A stretch of 64,000 nt of DNA from Paenibacillus sp. PL2-23. GTDB taxonomy: Bacteria; Bacillota; Bacilli; Paenibacillales; Paenibacillaceae. Position numbers and translations under genes: made by a program. Position 1 is the first letter of the stretch. Each line of letters begins with the position of its first letter. The notes beneath the pieces were generated by a model that was not told the DNA's origin, did not search any database, and saw only the letters and a program-made list of their open reading frames with translations. Location: assembly GCF_040834005.1 (NCBI RefSeq), contig NZ_CP162129.1, forward strand, positions 3,000,001 through 3,064,000, given 5' to 3'. Shown piece by piece: positions 42,173 through 50,088 of the stretch.

Positions 42173-42357
42173 GCTCCATTCCGCTCCTTCGTCAAGCCAG
42201 TAAGCTACCTTTCATTATAGCTCCCAAGCTTGAACAAATAGTTACGAAATAGTTAAATTGTGGACCAGACCTCCGACTTACGACCTCGAGAGGTAGGCAC
42301 AGAAGTGGAACTATGTTACCCTAATTAAAGATTACCAATTAGAAAGCGTGTTGAAGC

Positions 42358-42990
42358 ATGGGATATGACCTGTTAATGGATTTTATAGAGCAAGTCGGCT
42401 ATGCGGCCCTGTTCCTAGTGCTTTGTCTAGGGCTAATAGGGCTTCCCATACCGAATGAGGCGGTTGTCATGACCGGCGGCGCTTTGTCGGCGGCTGGCAC
42501 TTTGTCTCCCGCTCCAGCTTTTATTATGACCTTCCTGGGCATATGCTCTGCAATGACCTTTGGCTATAGCATCGGGAGGTTCGCTGGCGCCAAGCTGTCC
42601 ACTTGGTTTCAGAGCAAAAAGAATGTGGCCCGCTTCCTGCTTCGCTCCGAAGAGCTGAGCCAGCAATACGGCGGGTATGCCATCAGCATCAGCTTGTGCC
42701 TGCCGTTCCTGCGACATGTGACGCCTTACGTCATGGGACTTAACCGGATGAAGTATACAAGGTTTGCCCTGTTCGCCTATCCCTCCGCCTTGGTATGGAC
42801 ATCCATCTACTTCATCATCGGTACGTTTGTCGGGGATGGGGTAGAGCACATCGCTGATCTGATCTATGAATACGGACTGTGGTTCCTTGGTATCGGATCG
42901 GCCGTAGCAGCGGGCATTGCCCTCTACAGGCTTAAGCGCCCGCGCCCCAAGAAGCCAGACGGGCAGGAGCCGTTTCAACGCTCCCTTTAG
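42358..42990 (+). CDS. DedA-family membrane protein
   Basis: A 210-residue DedA/VTT protein with several hydrophobic segments. Markers are GLIGLPIPNEAVVMTGGALS (the re-entrant loop near residue 25), the FGYSIGRFAGAKL segment and the GxxRxxxPxxxG-like SLCLPFLRHVTPYVMGLNRM. Family members take part in undecaprenyl-phosphate or phospholipid recycling and membrane potential maintenance. The ribosome site before ATG 42358 is weak; ATG 42376 is an alternative. Confidence 0.9.
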   Translation: MGYDLLMDFIEQVGYAALFLVLCLGLIGLPIPNEAVVMTGGALSAAGTLSPAPAFIMTFLGICSAMTFGYSIGRFAGAKLSTWFQSKKNVARFLLRSEELSQQYGGYAISISLCLPFLRHVTPYVMGLNRMKYTRFALFAYPSALVWTSIYFIIGTFVGDGVEHIADLIYEYGLWFLGIGSAVAAGIALYRLKRPRPKKPDGQEPFQRSL

Positions 42991-43011
42991 TCATGGAGTA
43001 TGCAATGATGA

Positions 43012-43058
43012 AAGCCCGCTGCCGCGATCCTTCAGGGATGGCTGCAGCGGGCTTCTCC
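43012..43058. terminator. Terminator after the DedA gene
   Basis: Stem AAGCCCGCTGC / GCAGCGGGCTT with an inner ATCC/GGAT pairing; it serves the DedA gene and the convergent minus-strand gene ending at 43069. Confidence 0.75.
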
Positions 43059-43068
43059 ATGTTCCACG

Positions 43069-43335
43069 CTATTGCTCCAACTTCGCTTTCGCCGCCTCTA
43101 CGAGCGAGTCGAACAGGTCATCATTATCCTCCAGCTCATCCTCCAGCGCCAGCAGCTGCTCTTCCTTGCCAGACTCGTGCAGGAAAAACAAGCCGTAGCC
43201 CCACTCCTTGCCTTTTTTGCTGTGCAGCGTAATCTCATATTGATTGTCGTGGCCCTCGACCCCGAACTGCACCTTGCCAACATAACCGTCTTCCTTGCTG
43301 TAGGTCATAGACGCATCCATAATGTCAATCCTCAA
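43069..43335 (-). CDS. Small conserved-looking acidic protein
   Basis: An 88-residue soluble protein. TTG 43335 (MRIDIMDASMTYS) lies 7 bases after GGAGGG and is preferred to ATG 43356. A beta-rich half (GKVQFGVEGHDNQYEITLHS) is followed by an acidic helix (LALEDELEDNDDLFDSLVEA). No family recognised. Confidence 0.7.
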   Translation of the reverse strand: MRIDIMDASMTYSKEDGYVGKVQFGVEGHDNQYEITLHSKKGKEWGYGLFFLHESGKEEQLLALEDELEDNDDLFDSLVEAAKAKLEQ

Positions 43336-43420
43336 GCCAATTCCCTCCGCATCCATTATCACAGGCTTTGCCGCGTTTATCCTAAGTAGGATAGCATAGC
43401 CTATGTACCAGCGCAACAGG

Positions 43421-44002
43421 CTACAGCGAGCTCTTCTTGGAGGTGCTTCGGACACGGCGATACACCAGGATGGCACCGATTACAGCGGCTGCGGCAAGGA
43501 TCAACGTCCACACGCTCAAGCCCCCTTGCGTAGCTGCTATGCCGCCTGGCGGCTGTGGCGGGATGGAGCCTGCTCCAAGCTCCGTCAAATCCTGCCCTGC
43601 AGAGCTGAGTGCCGTTGTGCGGCTGCATAGGCTCACTTCGAGCGAGTCGCTTCGCTGATGGGCATACACGACATAGGCTTGACCCACCTCGAAGGCGAAG
43701 CCGCAGCTTGCCGTGCTGGCGCTGGAGATAACCGAAAGCTTGGACGCTACCTTGCCTTTCCACACCTCATCAACCTGGAACTCCCAGGTGACGGGGTCCG
43801 ATGACGACCAAGCCAGCCACTTCGCGGGCTCGTCACGCCTCGTGACGGTTCCTTTGAACACCGCGTCGCTGTTCTCCTTCGCCTCCTCCACACCAGGATT
43901 CATCGCGCAGGAGCAAGCGTATGCTGCCTCCGGGCCCGCTGTAAAAGCACCTGCTCCTACAAGAAGCAGCAACCCTATGGCGATCCAACCTTTGATAGAC
44001 AT
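43421..44002 (-). CDS. Secreted TIMP/netrin-like protein with C-terminal anchor
   Basis: A 193-residue exported protein. ATG 44002 (MSIKGWIAIGLLLL) follows GGGGGAAT. After the signal peptide, the mature protein begins ACSCAMNP, the Cys-x-Cys start of the tissue-inhibitor-of-metalloproteinase (NTR) fold; further cysteines at SCGF and SLCSR would form disulfides. A C-terminal membrane helix (SVWTLILAAAAVIGAILVY) is followed by RRVR. Function in Bacillota unknown. Confidence 0.8.
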   Translation of the reverse strand: MSIKGWIAIGLLLLVGAGAFTAGPEAAYACSCAMNPGVEEAKENSDAVFKGTVTRRDEPAKWLAWSSSDPVTWEFQVDEVWKGKVASKLSVISSASTASCGFAFEVGQAYVVYAHQRSDSLEVSLCSRTTALSSAGQDLTELGAGSIPPQPPGGIAATQGGLSVWTLILAAAAVIGAILVYRRVRSTSKKSSL

Positions 44003-44146
44003 CACAATATTCCCCCATTCTCTCTGTAAAAAAGCTCCAGCTAGTATGAAGACGCTCGCCAAGAGCAAAAGGTTACCCTCTCCCTTCAAATTACACAAAA
44101 AACAGCGAATTCGATCACTCGAATCCGCTGTTTTCTAGAAAGTGTC

Positions 44147-46366
44147 CTAGCTCTCGTAGGTTCTGGCAGGCTCGGCTTCCTTGGAGCCGCCCGGCCAGAA
44201 CGCGGCCTTGCCCAGAATGGCTGTAATCGCCGGAACGAGGAACGGTCTGACGATAAATGTGTCCATAAGCACGCCAATCGCGGTAATAAGGCCGAACTGA
44301 ACGAGCACCTGAATCGGCAGCGAGGCCAGCACCGCAAAGGTTGCGGCCAGAATCAAGCCAGCGGACGTGATGACGCCGCCGGTCTCGGCAACGCCTTCCT
44401 TAATCGCTTGAAGCAGCGGCATGGTCTTGCGCTTCTGCCAGATGCTTGAAATCATGAAGATGTTGTAGTCCTCGCCCAGCGCGATGAGGAACACGAAGGC
44501 ATAGAGCGGAATCGAGCCCTGGATCGCGTCCACGCCCATGCCATAATGAAGAATAATCCAGCCTAGCCCAATTGCAGCCACGTAAGACAGCAGTACGGTT
44601 GCGATCAAATAAACTGTGGCTACAATGGAGCGAAGATACAGCAGCAGGAGCAGAGCGATAAGAGCAATGACCACCGGAATGATGACCCGATTGTCCCGAT
44701 CCGACAGCTCCTTGGCATCGTATTGGCTGGCTGTTTGCCCTCCAATCCATACATTGGCTTCCGCGTCCGCGACGCCAGCGCTAGCCAGCGAGCCAGCGGC
44801 TGCTTCGCGCAGCATTGGAATGGCAGCCATCGCCTCCTGGGAATACGGATTAATGGCGAAGATGACGCTGTATGACGTGTATGCGGGATCAACCGTGCTG
44901 GCCGTCCCCTCTGTCACCCGCTCCACATGCTGAACGCCGGACAATGCGGCTTGCAAGGCAGCGGGATCCCCTGCACCTCTTGCAACGACAGTAACAGGCG
45001 ACAGATCGCCTGGCGCAAAATCATCAGCAATGACATCGAAGCCCTCACGGGAAGGCATATCTTCCGGGAAGGAGGACAGCAGGTCGTAGGTATACTTCGT
45101 CTGCGTCGCGAAGCCGGCTAGCGAGCCCAGCAGGATCAAGCAGATCAGCGCGACTGTCCAAGGACGCTTGACGACAAGCTCGCCGACCTTGGCGCCGATG
45201 CCAGGACCGGATTTTTTGGCCGGTTTGGACTTCCCCTTCTTAGCGCGGCGCTCCCGCTCCATCTCCTCTGTTCGGGGGATAAACGGGAAAAACGATGCGC
45301 GTCCAATGATAGCCATTAACGCAGGAATTAGCGTGAGACTGGCGATCATCATAATAAGGATCGATAAGCTGAACGGCACAGCAAAGCGCTCATAAGCGCC
45401 GAATTTCGCAAGCAGCAAGGCGAACAGCGACAAGACAACGGTTAGACCGCTCATCAGAATGGCGCCAGAGGAGCCCTTGAACGCATGCCCCAGCGCTTTC
45501 GTGCGATCCGATTCACGCGTCAGCTCCTGACGGAATCTTGTAATGAAGAACAGGCAATAATCCGTACCGGCACCGAACAGCAGCACGGTCATAATCGCTA
45601 TGGCCTGAGAGTCGACCGTAATCCAGCCTTCACCGGCCATCCAGCCGAGAAGCGGGCTTGTTACAAGGTATGCGAAGCCGACCCCGACAAGCGGAATAAT
45701 GGCGAGAATCGGTGAACGGTAGATCAGCAGGAGCAGCACCAGAACAAGAATGACGGTTGCCAGCAGCAATACAAAATCCGCATTCTTGAACAGGGCGGTT
45801 GCATCAACCGATATTCCCACTGGGCCGCTGATCCGAACGCTCAGGTCGGCGGCGTCATCCGTCGCCACTGCGAACGGGTCGCTGCCCGCAAGCGCTGTGA
45901 CCTTTCCTTGGATCCATTCCATATGTTCCTTCAGCAGCTCCGTCTCTGTGCCCTCCTCGAAGGCAATCGGCAGCACGAGGGTGGCGCCGTCCTCCGAGGC
46001 GAATTGCGCGAGCGCAGGCGGCGGCATCTGATGAAGGGGAATCAGCTCTCCCTGTCCTTCGAGCGGCTGAGCCGTCAGCTCGGCCGTCAGCTTCTGCATA
46101 ACCTCATAATCAGCCTGCGTCAGTCCGCTCTCCCGATGCCAAACGACGAGCGCTGGAACGCCGGAAGAGCTGGGGAAATATTCGTTAATCATCGCGTCGG
46201 CAACAACGGACGGGCTGTCCGGCTCTAGATTCGGCGCGTTATTTTTTTCTTTTTCCCCTACGGCGGGAAGTGTGATGGTCAATAGGACCGCGGCTGCGAT
46301 CCAGACGAGGACAGTCACCCATTTTGATAGTTTACCCGCAAATAGTCGACCAGCTTTTTCTAACAC
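44147..46366 (-). CDS. MMPL/RND-family exporter
   Basis: A 739-residue exporter of the MMPL type (B. subtilis YdfJ-like) with 12 predicted helices in two repeats, each with a large external loop. Markers are LFGAGTDYCLFFITRFRQEL (TM4 region, about 265-285) and FLIALGEDYNIFMISSIWQK (about 628-647), which carry the conserved Asp and Tyr residues of proton-driven RND pumps. GTG 46366 lies 8 bases after GGAGG and is preferred to ATG 46387. It is divergent from a TetR regulator that probably controls it. Substrate unknown. Confidence 0.9.
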   Translation of the reverse strand: MLEKAGRLFAGKLSKWVTVLVWIAAAVLLTITLPAVGEKEKNNAPNLEPDSPSVVADAMINEYFPSSSGVPALVVWHRESGLTQADYEVMQKLTAELTAQPLEGQGELIPLHQMPPPALAQFASEDGATLVLPIAFEEGTETELLKEHMEWIQGKVTALAGSDPFAVATDDAADLSVRISGPVGISVDATALFKNADFVLLLATVILVLVLLLLIYRSPILAIIPLVGVGFAYLVTSPLLGWMAGEGWITVDSQAIAIMTVLLFGAGTDYCLFFITRFRQELTRESDRTKALGHAFKGSSGAILMSGLTVVLSLFALLLAKFGAYERFAVPFSLSILIMMIASLTLIPALMAIIGRASFFPFIPRTEEMERERRAKKGKSKPAKKSGPGIGAKVGELVVKRPWTVALICLILLGSLAGFATQTKYTYDLLSSFPEDMPSREGFDVIADDFAPGDLSPVTVVARGAGDPAALQAALSGVQHVERVTEGTASTVDPAYTSYSVIFAINPYSQEAMAAIPMLREAAAGSLASAGVADAEANVWIGGQTASQYDAKELSDRDNRVIIPVVIALIALLLLLYLRSIVATVYLIATVLLSYVAAIGLGWIILHYGMGVDAIQGSIPLYAFVFLIALGEDYNIFMISSIWQKRKTMPLLQAIKEGVAETGGVITSAGLILAATFAVLASLPIQVLVQFGLITAIGVLMDTFIVRPFLVPAITAILGKAAFWPGGSKEAEPARTYES

Positions 46367-46412
46367 TTGCGATTCCTCCGTTTCCATTCAAGGTACATTT
46401 CGATTAAAATAG

Positions 46413-46426
46413 ATAGTGACCGCTAT
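46413..46426. promoter_or_regulatory. Candidate TetR operator between exporter and regulator
   Basis: ATAGTGACCGCTAT, an imperfect palindrome with flanking A/T tracts, in the 131-base divergent intergenic region. Proposed as the operator by position only. Confidence 0.35.
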
Positions 46427-46497
46427 TTAATTATATATACCGGAAGGTTAATTATTCAATCCTTAATTTTGAAAACTTTTTGAATGGAGGTTTTGCG

Positions 46498-47118
46498 TTG
46501 ACTAAGCACCATGATCAACCAAAGCGCAGACCTGGCAGACCAAAAGCGACAGGCCCGTCCCAGACAATGGTTCAAATATTGAGAACCGCATCCTTCCTCT
46601 TCATGGAGCAAGGCTTCGAGAAGGTGTCGCTTGAGAACGTCGCGCAAGCCTGCGGTGTGACCAAAGCGAGCGTCTATTATTATTTCAGCAATAAAGCCGC
46701 TCTGTTCACGGAGGCGCTCCTGTTCGTCCTGAAGATTGCGCATGACCAGACCGCCTTGATCGTGAACGGCTCCGGCCCTCTGCGCGACCGTCTCCTGGAG
46801 GTAGCGAAGCGGCATATGGGCAACGCCCATATCGACTTCGAAACGATGATGCGCGAGGCGAGCACAGAGCTGTCGGAGGAGCAGGCGGCGCGCATCCGCG
46901 ATGGCGAACAGGCGCTGCACCGGCTGCTTGCGGAGGTGTTCCAGAGGGCTATGGACGAAGGCGAGATCACACCCTTCGATCCCATGCTGCTGTCTCATAT
47001 TTTTACCGCGATGCTTACGGTTCGCAATCGCAAGGAGATTGTGAACGATTTGCAAACTGTGGGACAAACCGCCGAGGAAATCGTACAATTGCTATGGAGA
47101 GGCATTGAGCCTCGATAG
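46498..47118 (+). CDS. TetR-family transcriptional regulator
   Basis: A 206-residue repressor. A basic tail (KRRPGRPKATG) precedes the HTH: ENVAQACGVTKASVYYYFSN (about 45-64). The C-terminal ligand domain is helical. TTG 46498 is 7 bases after TGGAGG, preferred to ATG 46480. It is divergent from the MMPL exporter, implying local control by drug or lipid ligands. The DUF3817 gene follows within 30 bases. Confidence 0.92.
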   Translation: MTKHHDQPKRRPGRPKATGPSQTMVQILRTASFLFMEQGFEKVSLENVAQACGVTKASVYYYFSNKAALFTEALLFVLKIAHDQTALIVNGSGPLRDRLLEVAKRHMGNAHIDFETMMREASTELSEEQAARIRDGEQALHRLLAEVFQRAMDEGEITPFDPMLLSHIFTAMLTVRNRKEIVNDLQTVGQTAEEIVQLLWRGIEPR

Positions 47119-47146
47119 AAGCATGTTGATGGAGGAGGTTGTCCCG

Positions 47147-47434
47147 TTGCTTAGAACGGCTATTGGTAGGCTTCGCGTCATTGGCTGGCTGGAAGGCATG
47201 TCGTTCCTTATTCTGCTGCTGATCGCGATGCCGCTTAAGTATTGGGCTGGCATCCCGCAGGCGGTCTCTGTTGTCGGCGCCTTGCACGGCCTTTTGTTTG
47301 TCCTATATCTTCTGGCTGTCCTGCACGTTACGTTCGCTCATCGCTGGTCGTTCCTCAAATTCACTCTCGCCTGCGCGGCGTCCGTCCTGCCCTTCGGGCC
47401 GTTCGTGGTCGACCGCAAGCTGCTGCGCGACTAG
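47147..47434 (+). CDS. DUF3817 membrane protein
   Basis: A 95-residue integral membrane protein with three hydrophobic segments. IGWLEGMSFLILLLIAMPLK at the start and ALHGLLFVLYLLAVL in the middle are the DUF3817 signature. TTG 47147 follows GGAGGAGG at 7 bases and is preferred to ATG 47105, which overlaps tetR. Probably co-transcribed with tetR; function unknown. Confidence 0.85.
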   Translation: MLRTAIGRLRVIGWLEGMSFLILLLIAMPLKYWAGIPQAVSVVGALHGLLFVLYLLAVLHVTFAHRWSFLKFTLACAASVLPFGPFVVDRKLLRD

Positions 47435-47456
47435 CCTTGGCGATCCAACTACAAAG

Positions 47457-47498
47457 AAGCATCCCAGCCTCCTTCCGAGGCCTTAAGGGATGCTTTTT
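47457..47498 (+). terminator. Rho-independent terminator
   Basis: AAGCATCCC / GGGATGCTT stem with a GGCCT-pairing loop and five T residues. Confidence 0.85.
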
Positions 47499-47556
47499 GC
47501 TTTTTGTTCCTCCTGATGAGGACAAATACCTTCATCGGAGCTTGGCGGGTGAACCG

Positions 47557-49671
47557 CTAGTCCGCGGCTTCCTCTGCCCACTTCGCAAGCAGCGGCGTCC
47601 GCTCCCCGCGGTATAGCAGCTTCAGCTTATGAAGCGCTCTCGTGCAGCCGACATATAACAGCTTCGCGTCAATCTCGCTGTATTTGTCTGCTCCCCCATC
47701 TGCAATCAGCACAGCATCAAACTCCAGCCCCTTGGACAAATAGACGGGCACAACCGTCAAGCCTCCGCCATATGCGGGCTGCTTGCTCTGCACAAGCGAG
47801 ACCGCTTCGCCCTGATCCAGCAAATAACGATAGATCTCTTCGCATTCCCTGGCCGTGCGCCCGATGACGGATATGGTGTCATAGCTGCCGGCTTTGTGCC
47901 ATTCCCTGACGGTCTCTCCGATTGCGGACAACCACCCCTCATCATCCGTCTGAACGGCGGTCGCGGGATCGCCGCTACGGAAGACGGGTACTGCCGGCTT
48001 CACGCCGCCAGTCATTCCGCCTAATAGATAGTTCGCGAACTGGATAATTTCCATGGTGGACCGATAGCTTCGATTCAGCTCGAAGAAGGCTGTATCATCC
48101 TCCGCGAACAGCTCCATCAGCTCATGCCACCGACCGATGCCCGCATAGGCGTGAATGCCCTGCTGCAGATCGCCAAGCACCGTCATGGATGGCGTCCTCT
48201 GGCAGAGGCGAAGCGCCTCCAGCTGGAAGGGCGAATAATCCTGCGCTTCGTCAATGACGATATGGTCGAACGGAGAGGTCCTTAGGCCGTACAGCTTCAG
48301 CTGAATGTAAGCGAGGGGCGCTAAATCCTCAGCGGCCGCCGATCCCGCCAGTAATCTGTCCGATGTGGCTTTGGCTAGCGGCTTCGGAACGCCTTCCAAC
48401 GCCGTCTTGCCCTTGAACAAGGAAGCATACAGCTGGAGCGCTGTGAAGGACGGTATTTTTTTGACAAAGGAATTCAGCTTCGCAAGCGCGGCCGACCGCT
48501 TCTTCTTATCCGCGACGCCTCGGTGCTTCAGCTCCGACTCCAGCCAACGCTTTATCCGGCTCACCAGGCGATCTCGCTTCACCATGACCGTCTCATCGCC
48601 ATAATCCGTCTCATACCATTCCTTCATCATGGCCGGCGTCAGCGTGAAGCCATCCAGCGGGACAAATGCCGTCTCCGGCACGATACGCTCCTCAAGCGCA
48701 ATCAAGCGCTCGTCAATAGCGGCTTTGAAGGCAAGGCTGCCCTTCCATCTGCCCGATGAGGCTTCGATGTCCGCCAGCGTGCGAGGCTCCTCGAACCAAT
48801 AGGCCATCGTCTCGGAGGGATCAGCCAGTGTGACGGCATGCTCCAGCAGCCCAAGCGCCCAATCGGCGAAGGTTGTCTGGCCAATGTCGCCCACACCCAG
48901 CTCCGGCAATACGCCGGATATGTAATCCAGGAACATCCGGTTTGGAGCGAATATCATCATACGCTCGGCGCGTATGCGGCCCTCATATTGATACAGGAGG
49001 AACGCGAGACGATGAAGCGCAACAGTCGTTTTACCGCTGCCGGCTACCCCTTGGATAAATAAAGCTTTGCTGCGGTCCGCCCGGATAATCCGGTCCTGCT
49101 CGCCTTGGATGGTCGAGACGATGTCGCGAAGCTTGTTGTCTTTATTTTCGCCCAGCCGGTAGAGCAGGAACTCGTCGGACACGCCGCCTTCCTCTTGACC
49201 CCGCACATAGCTGTCGACCAGCCTCACAATTTCGCCGCTGCGGATCATGAAGTTGCGCTTCAGATGCACATGGCCCCATACGTCGCCATCCGGCGAGGTA
49301 TAGCCCGCCAGCTCCTCGCCGCCGGTGAAGGAATAGAACATGCTGGCGACAGGCGCGCGCCAATCGACGACCAGGAGCTCGTTGCTGCCGTTGCGGGCTA
49401 CGCCGGCTTTGCCGATATACAGCGGCTTCGGCTCGGCATGCTGATCCCCGCTGCCATCCTCAGGCGTCTCCTGGAAATCCAGTCGGCCGAAATACGGCTC
49501 CTTCCTGGCGACCTCCAGCCGGCCCTTCCGTTCCTCGCGCTGCAGATCGAGCATCTGCTCCGTGAAATCCTGCCCCGTGTAGCGGGGACCGATGCTTCGG
49601 AGCTGCGCCTCGATATCCCGGAGCGCTTCTTCCAGACGCTCCTGCTCTTCCTGTTGTATCGTTTTTTCCAT
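47557..49671 (-). CDS. helD: RNA polymerase recycling helicase HelD
   Basis: A 704-residue UvrD-like motor protein that releases RNA polymerase from stalled complexes. The N-terminal coiled-coil arm (EEQERLEEALRDIEAQLRSI) would enter the polymerase channel. Walker A is FIQGVAGSGKTTVALHRLAF (about 213), Walker B is DHIVIDEAQDYSPFQ (about 475), and helicase motif VI is KLLYVGCTRALHKL near the end. It is slightly shorter than B. subtilis HelD (about 774). GGGAGGG precedes the ATG. Confidence 0.9.
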   Translation of the reverse strand: MEKTIQQEEQERLEEALRDIEAQLRSIGPRYTGQDFTEQMLDLQREERKGRLEVARKEPYFGRLDFQETPEDGSGDQHAEPKPLYIGKAGVARNGSNELLVVDWRAPVASMFYSFTGGEELAGYTSPDGDVWGHVHLKRNFMIRSGEIVRLVDSYVRGQEEGGVSDEFLLYRLGENKDNKLRDIVSTIQGEQDRIIRADRSKALFIQGVAGSGKTTVALHRLAFLLYQYEGRIRAERMMIFAPNRMFLDYISGVLPELGVGDIGQTTFADWALGLLEHAVTLADPSETMAYWFEEPRTLADIEASSGRWKGSLAFKAAIDERLIALEERIVPETAFVPLDGFTLTPAMMKEWYETDYGDETVMVKRDRLVSRIKRWLESELKHRGVADKKKRSAALAKLNSFVKKIPSFTALQLYASLFKGKTALEGVPKPLAKATSDRLLAGSAAAEDLAPLAYIQLKLYGLRTSPFDHIVIDEAQDYSPFQLEALRLCQRTPSMTVLGDLQQGIHAYAGIGRWHELMELFAEDDTAFFELNRSYRSTMEIIQFANYLLGGMTGGVKPAVPVFRSGDPATAVQTDDEGWLSAIGETVREWHKAGSYDTISVIGRTARECEEIYRYLLDQGEAVSLVQSKQPAYGGGLTVVPVYLSKGLEFDAVLIADGGADKYSEIDAKLLYVGCTRALHKLKLLYRGERTPLLAKWAEEAAD

Positions 49672-49774
49672 GACCGTTCCCTCCCAACTGTAAAGAGCCG
49701 AGCCCTTCCCGGACTCAGCTATGTGAACAAATGCGGTACTTACAGCGGCATCGCGCGTCAGGCTTTCCTCTTCA

Positions 49775-50062
49775 TTAGTCGTTCATCGTCCATATGGCCG
49801 TAATCGCGATAATCGCCGTGATATTCATGGCGACGAGATAAGGAATACCCTTTGTAAAATTCCGATGCTGCGTCTTGTGCCGCCACAGCTTCATGCCATA
49901 CCAGACGCCGATAGCGCCCCCCACAGCTCCCAGCACAAAAAATCTCCGCTCCGGCACTCTTCTTCTTTTCCGCTTGGCGGCTCGTTTGTCGAGTCCCATC
50001 AGCATCAGCGTATACAAATTGATAACTGCCAGATAGGCGTAAATCCCGTAAAGCACCGACAT
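49775..50062 (-). CDS. DUF1294 membrane protein
   Basis: A 95-residue protein with two or three hydrophobic segments. The motif LMGLDKRAAKRKRRRVPERR followed by LGAVGGAIGVWYGMKLWRHKT is diagnostic of DUF1294 (YsdA-like). Good GGAGGG ribosome site. Function unknown. Confidence 0.9.
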   Translation of the reverse strand: MSVLYGIYAYLAVINLYTLMLMGLDKRAAKRKRRRVPERRFFVLGAVGGAIGVWYGMKLWRHKTQHRNFTKGIPYLVAMNITAIIAITAIWTMND

Positions 50063-50088
50063 ATCGAATCCCTCCTCAGTCCCTCCGC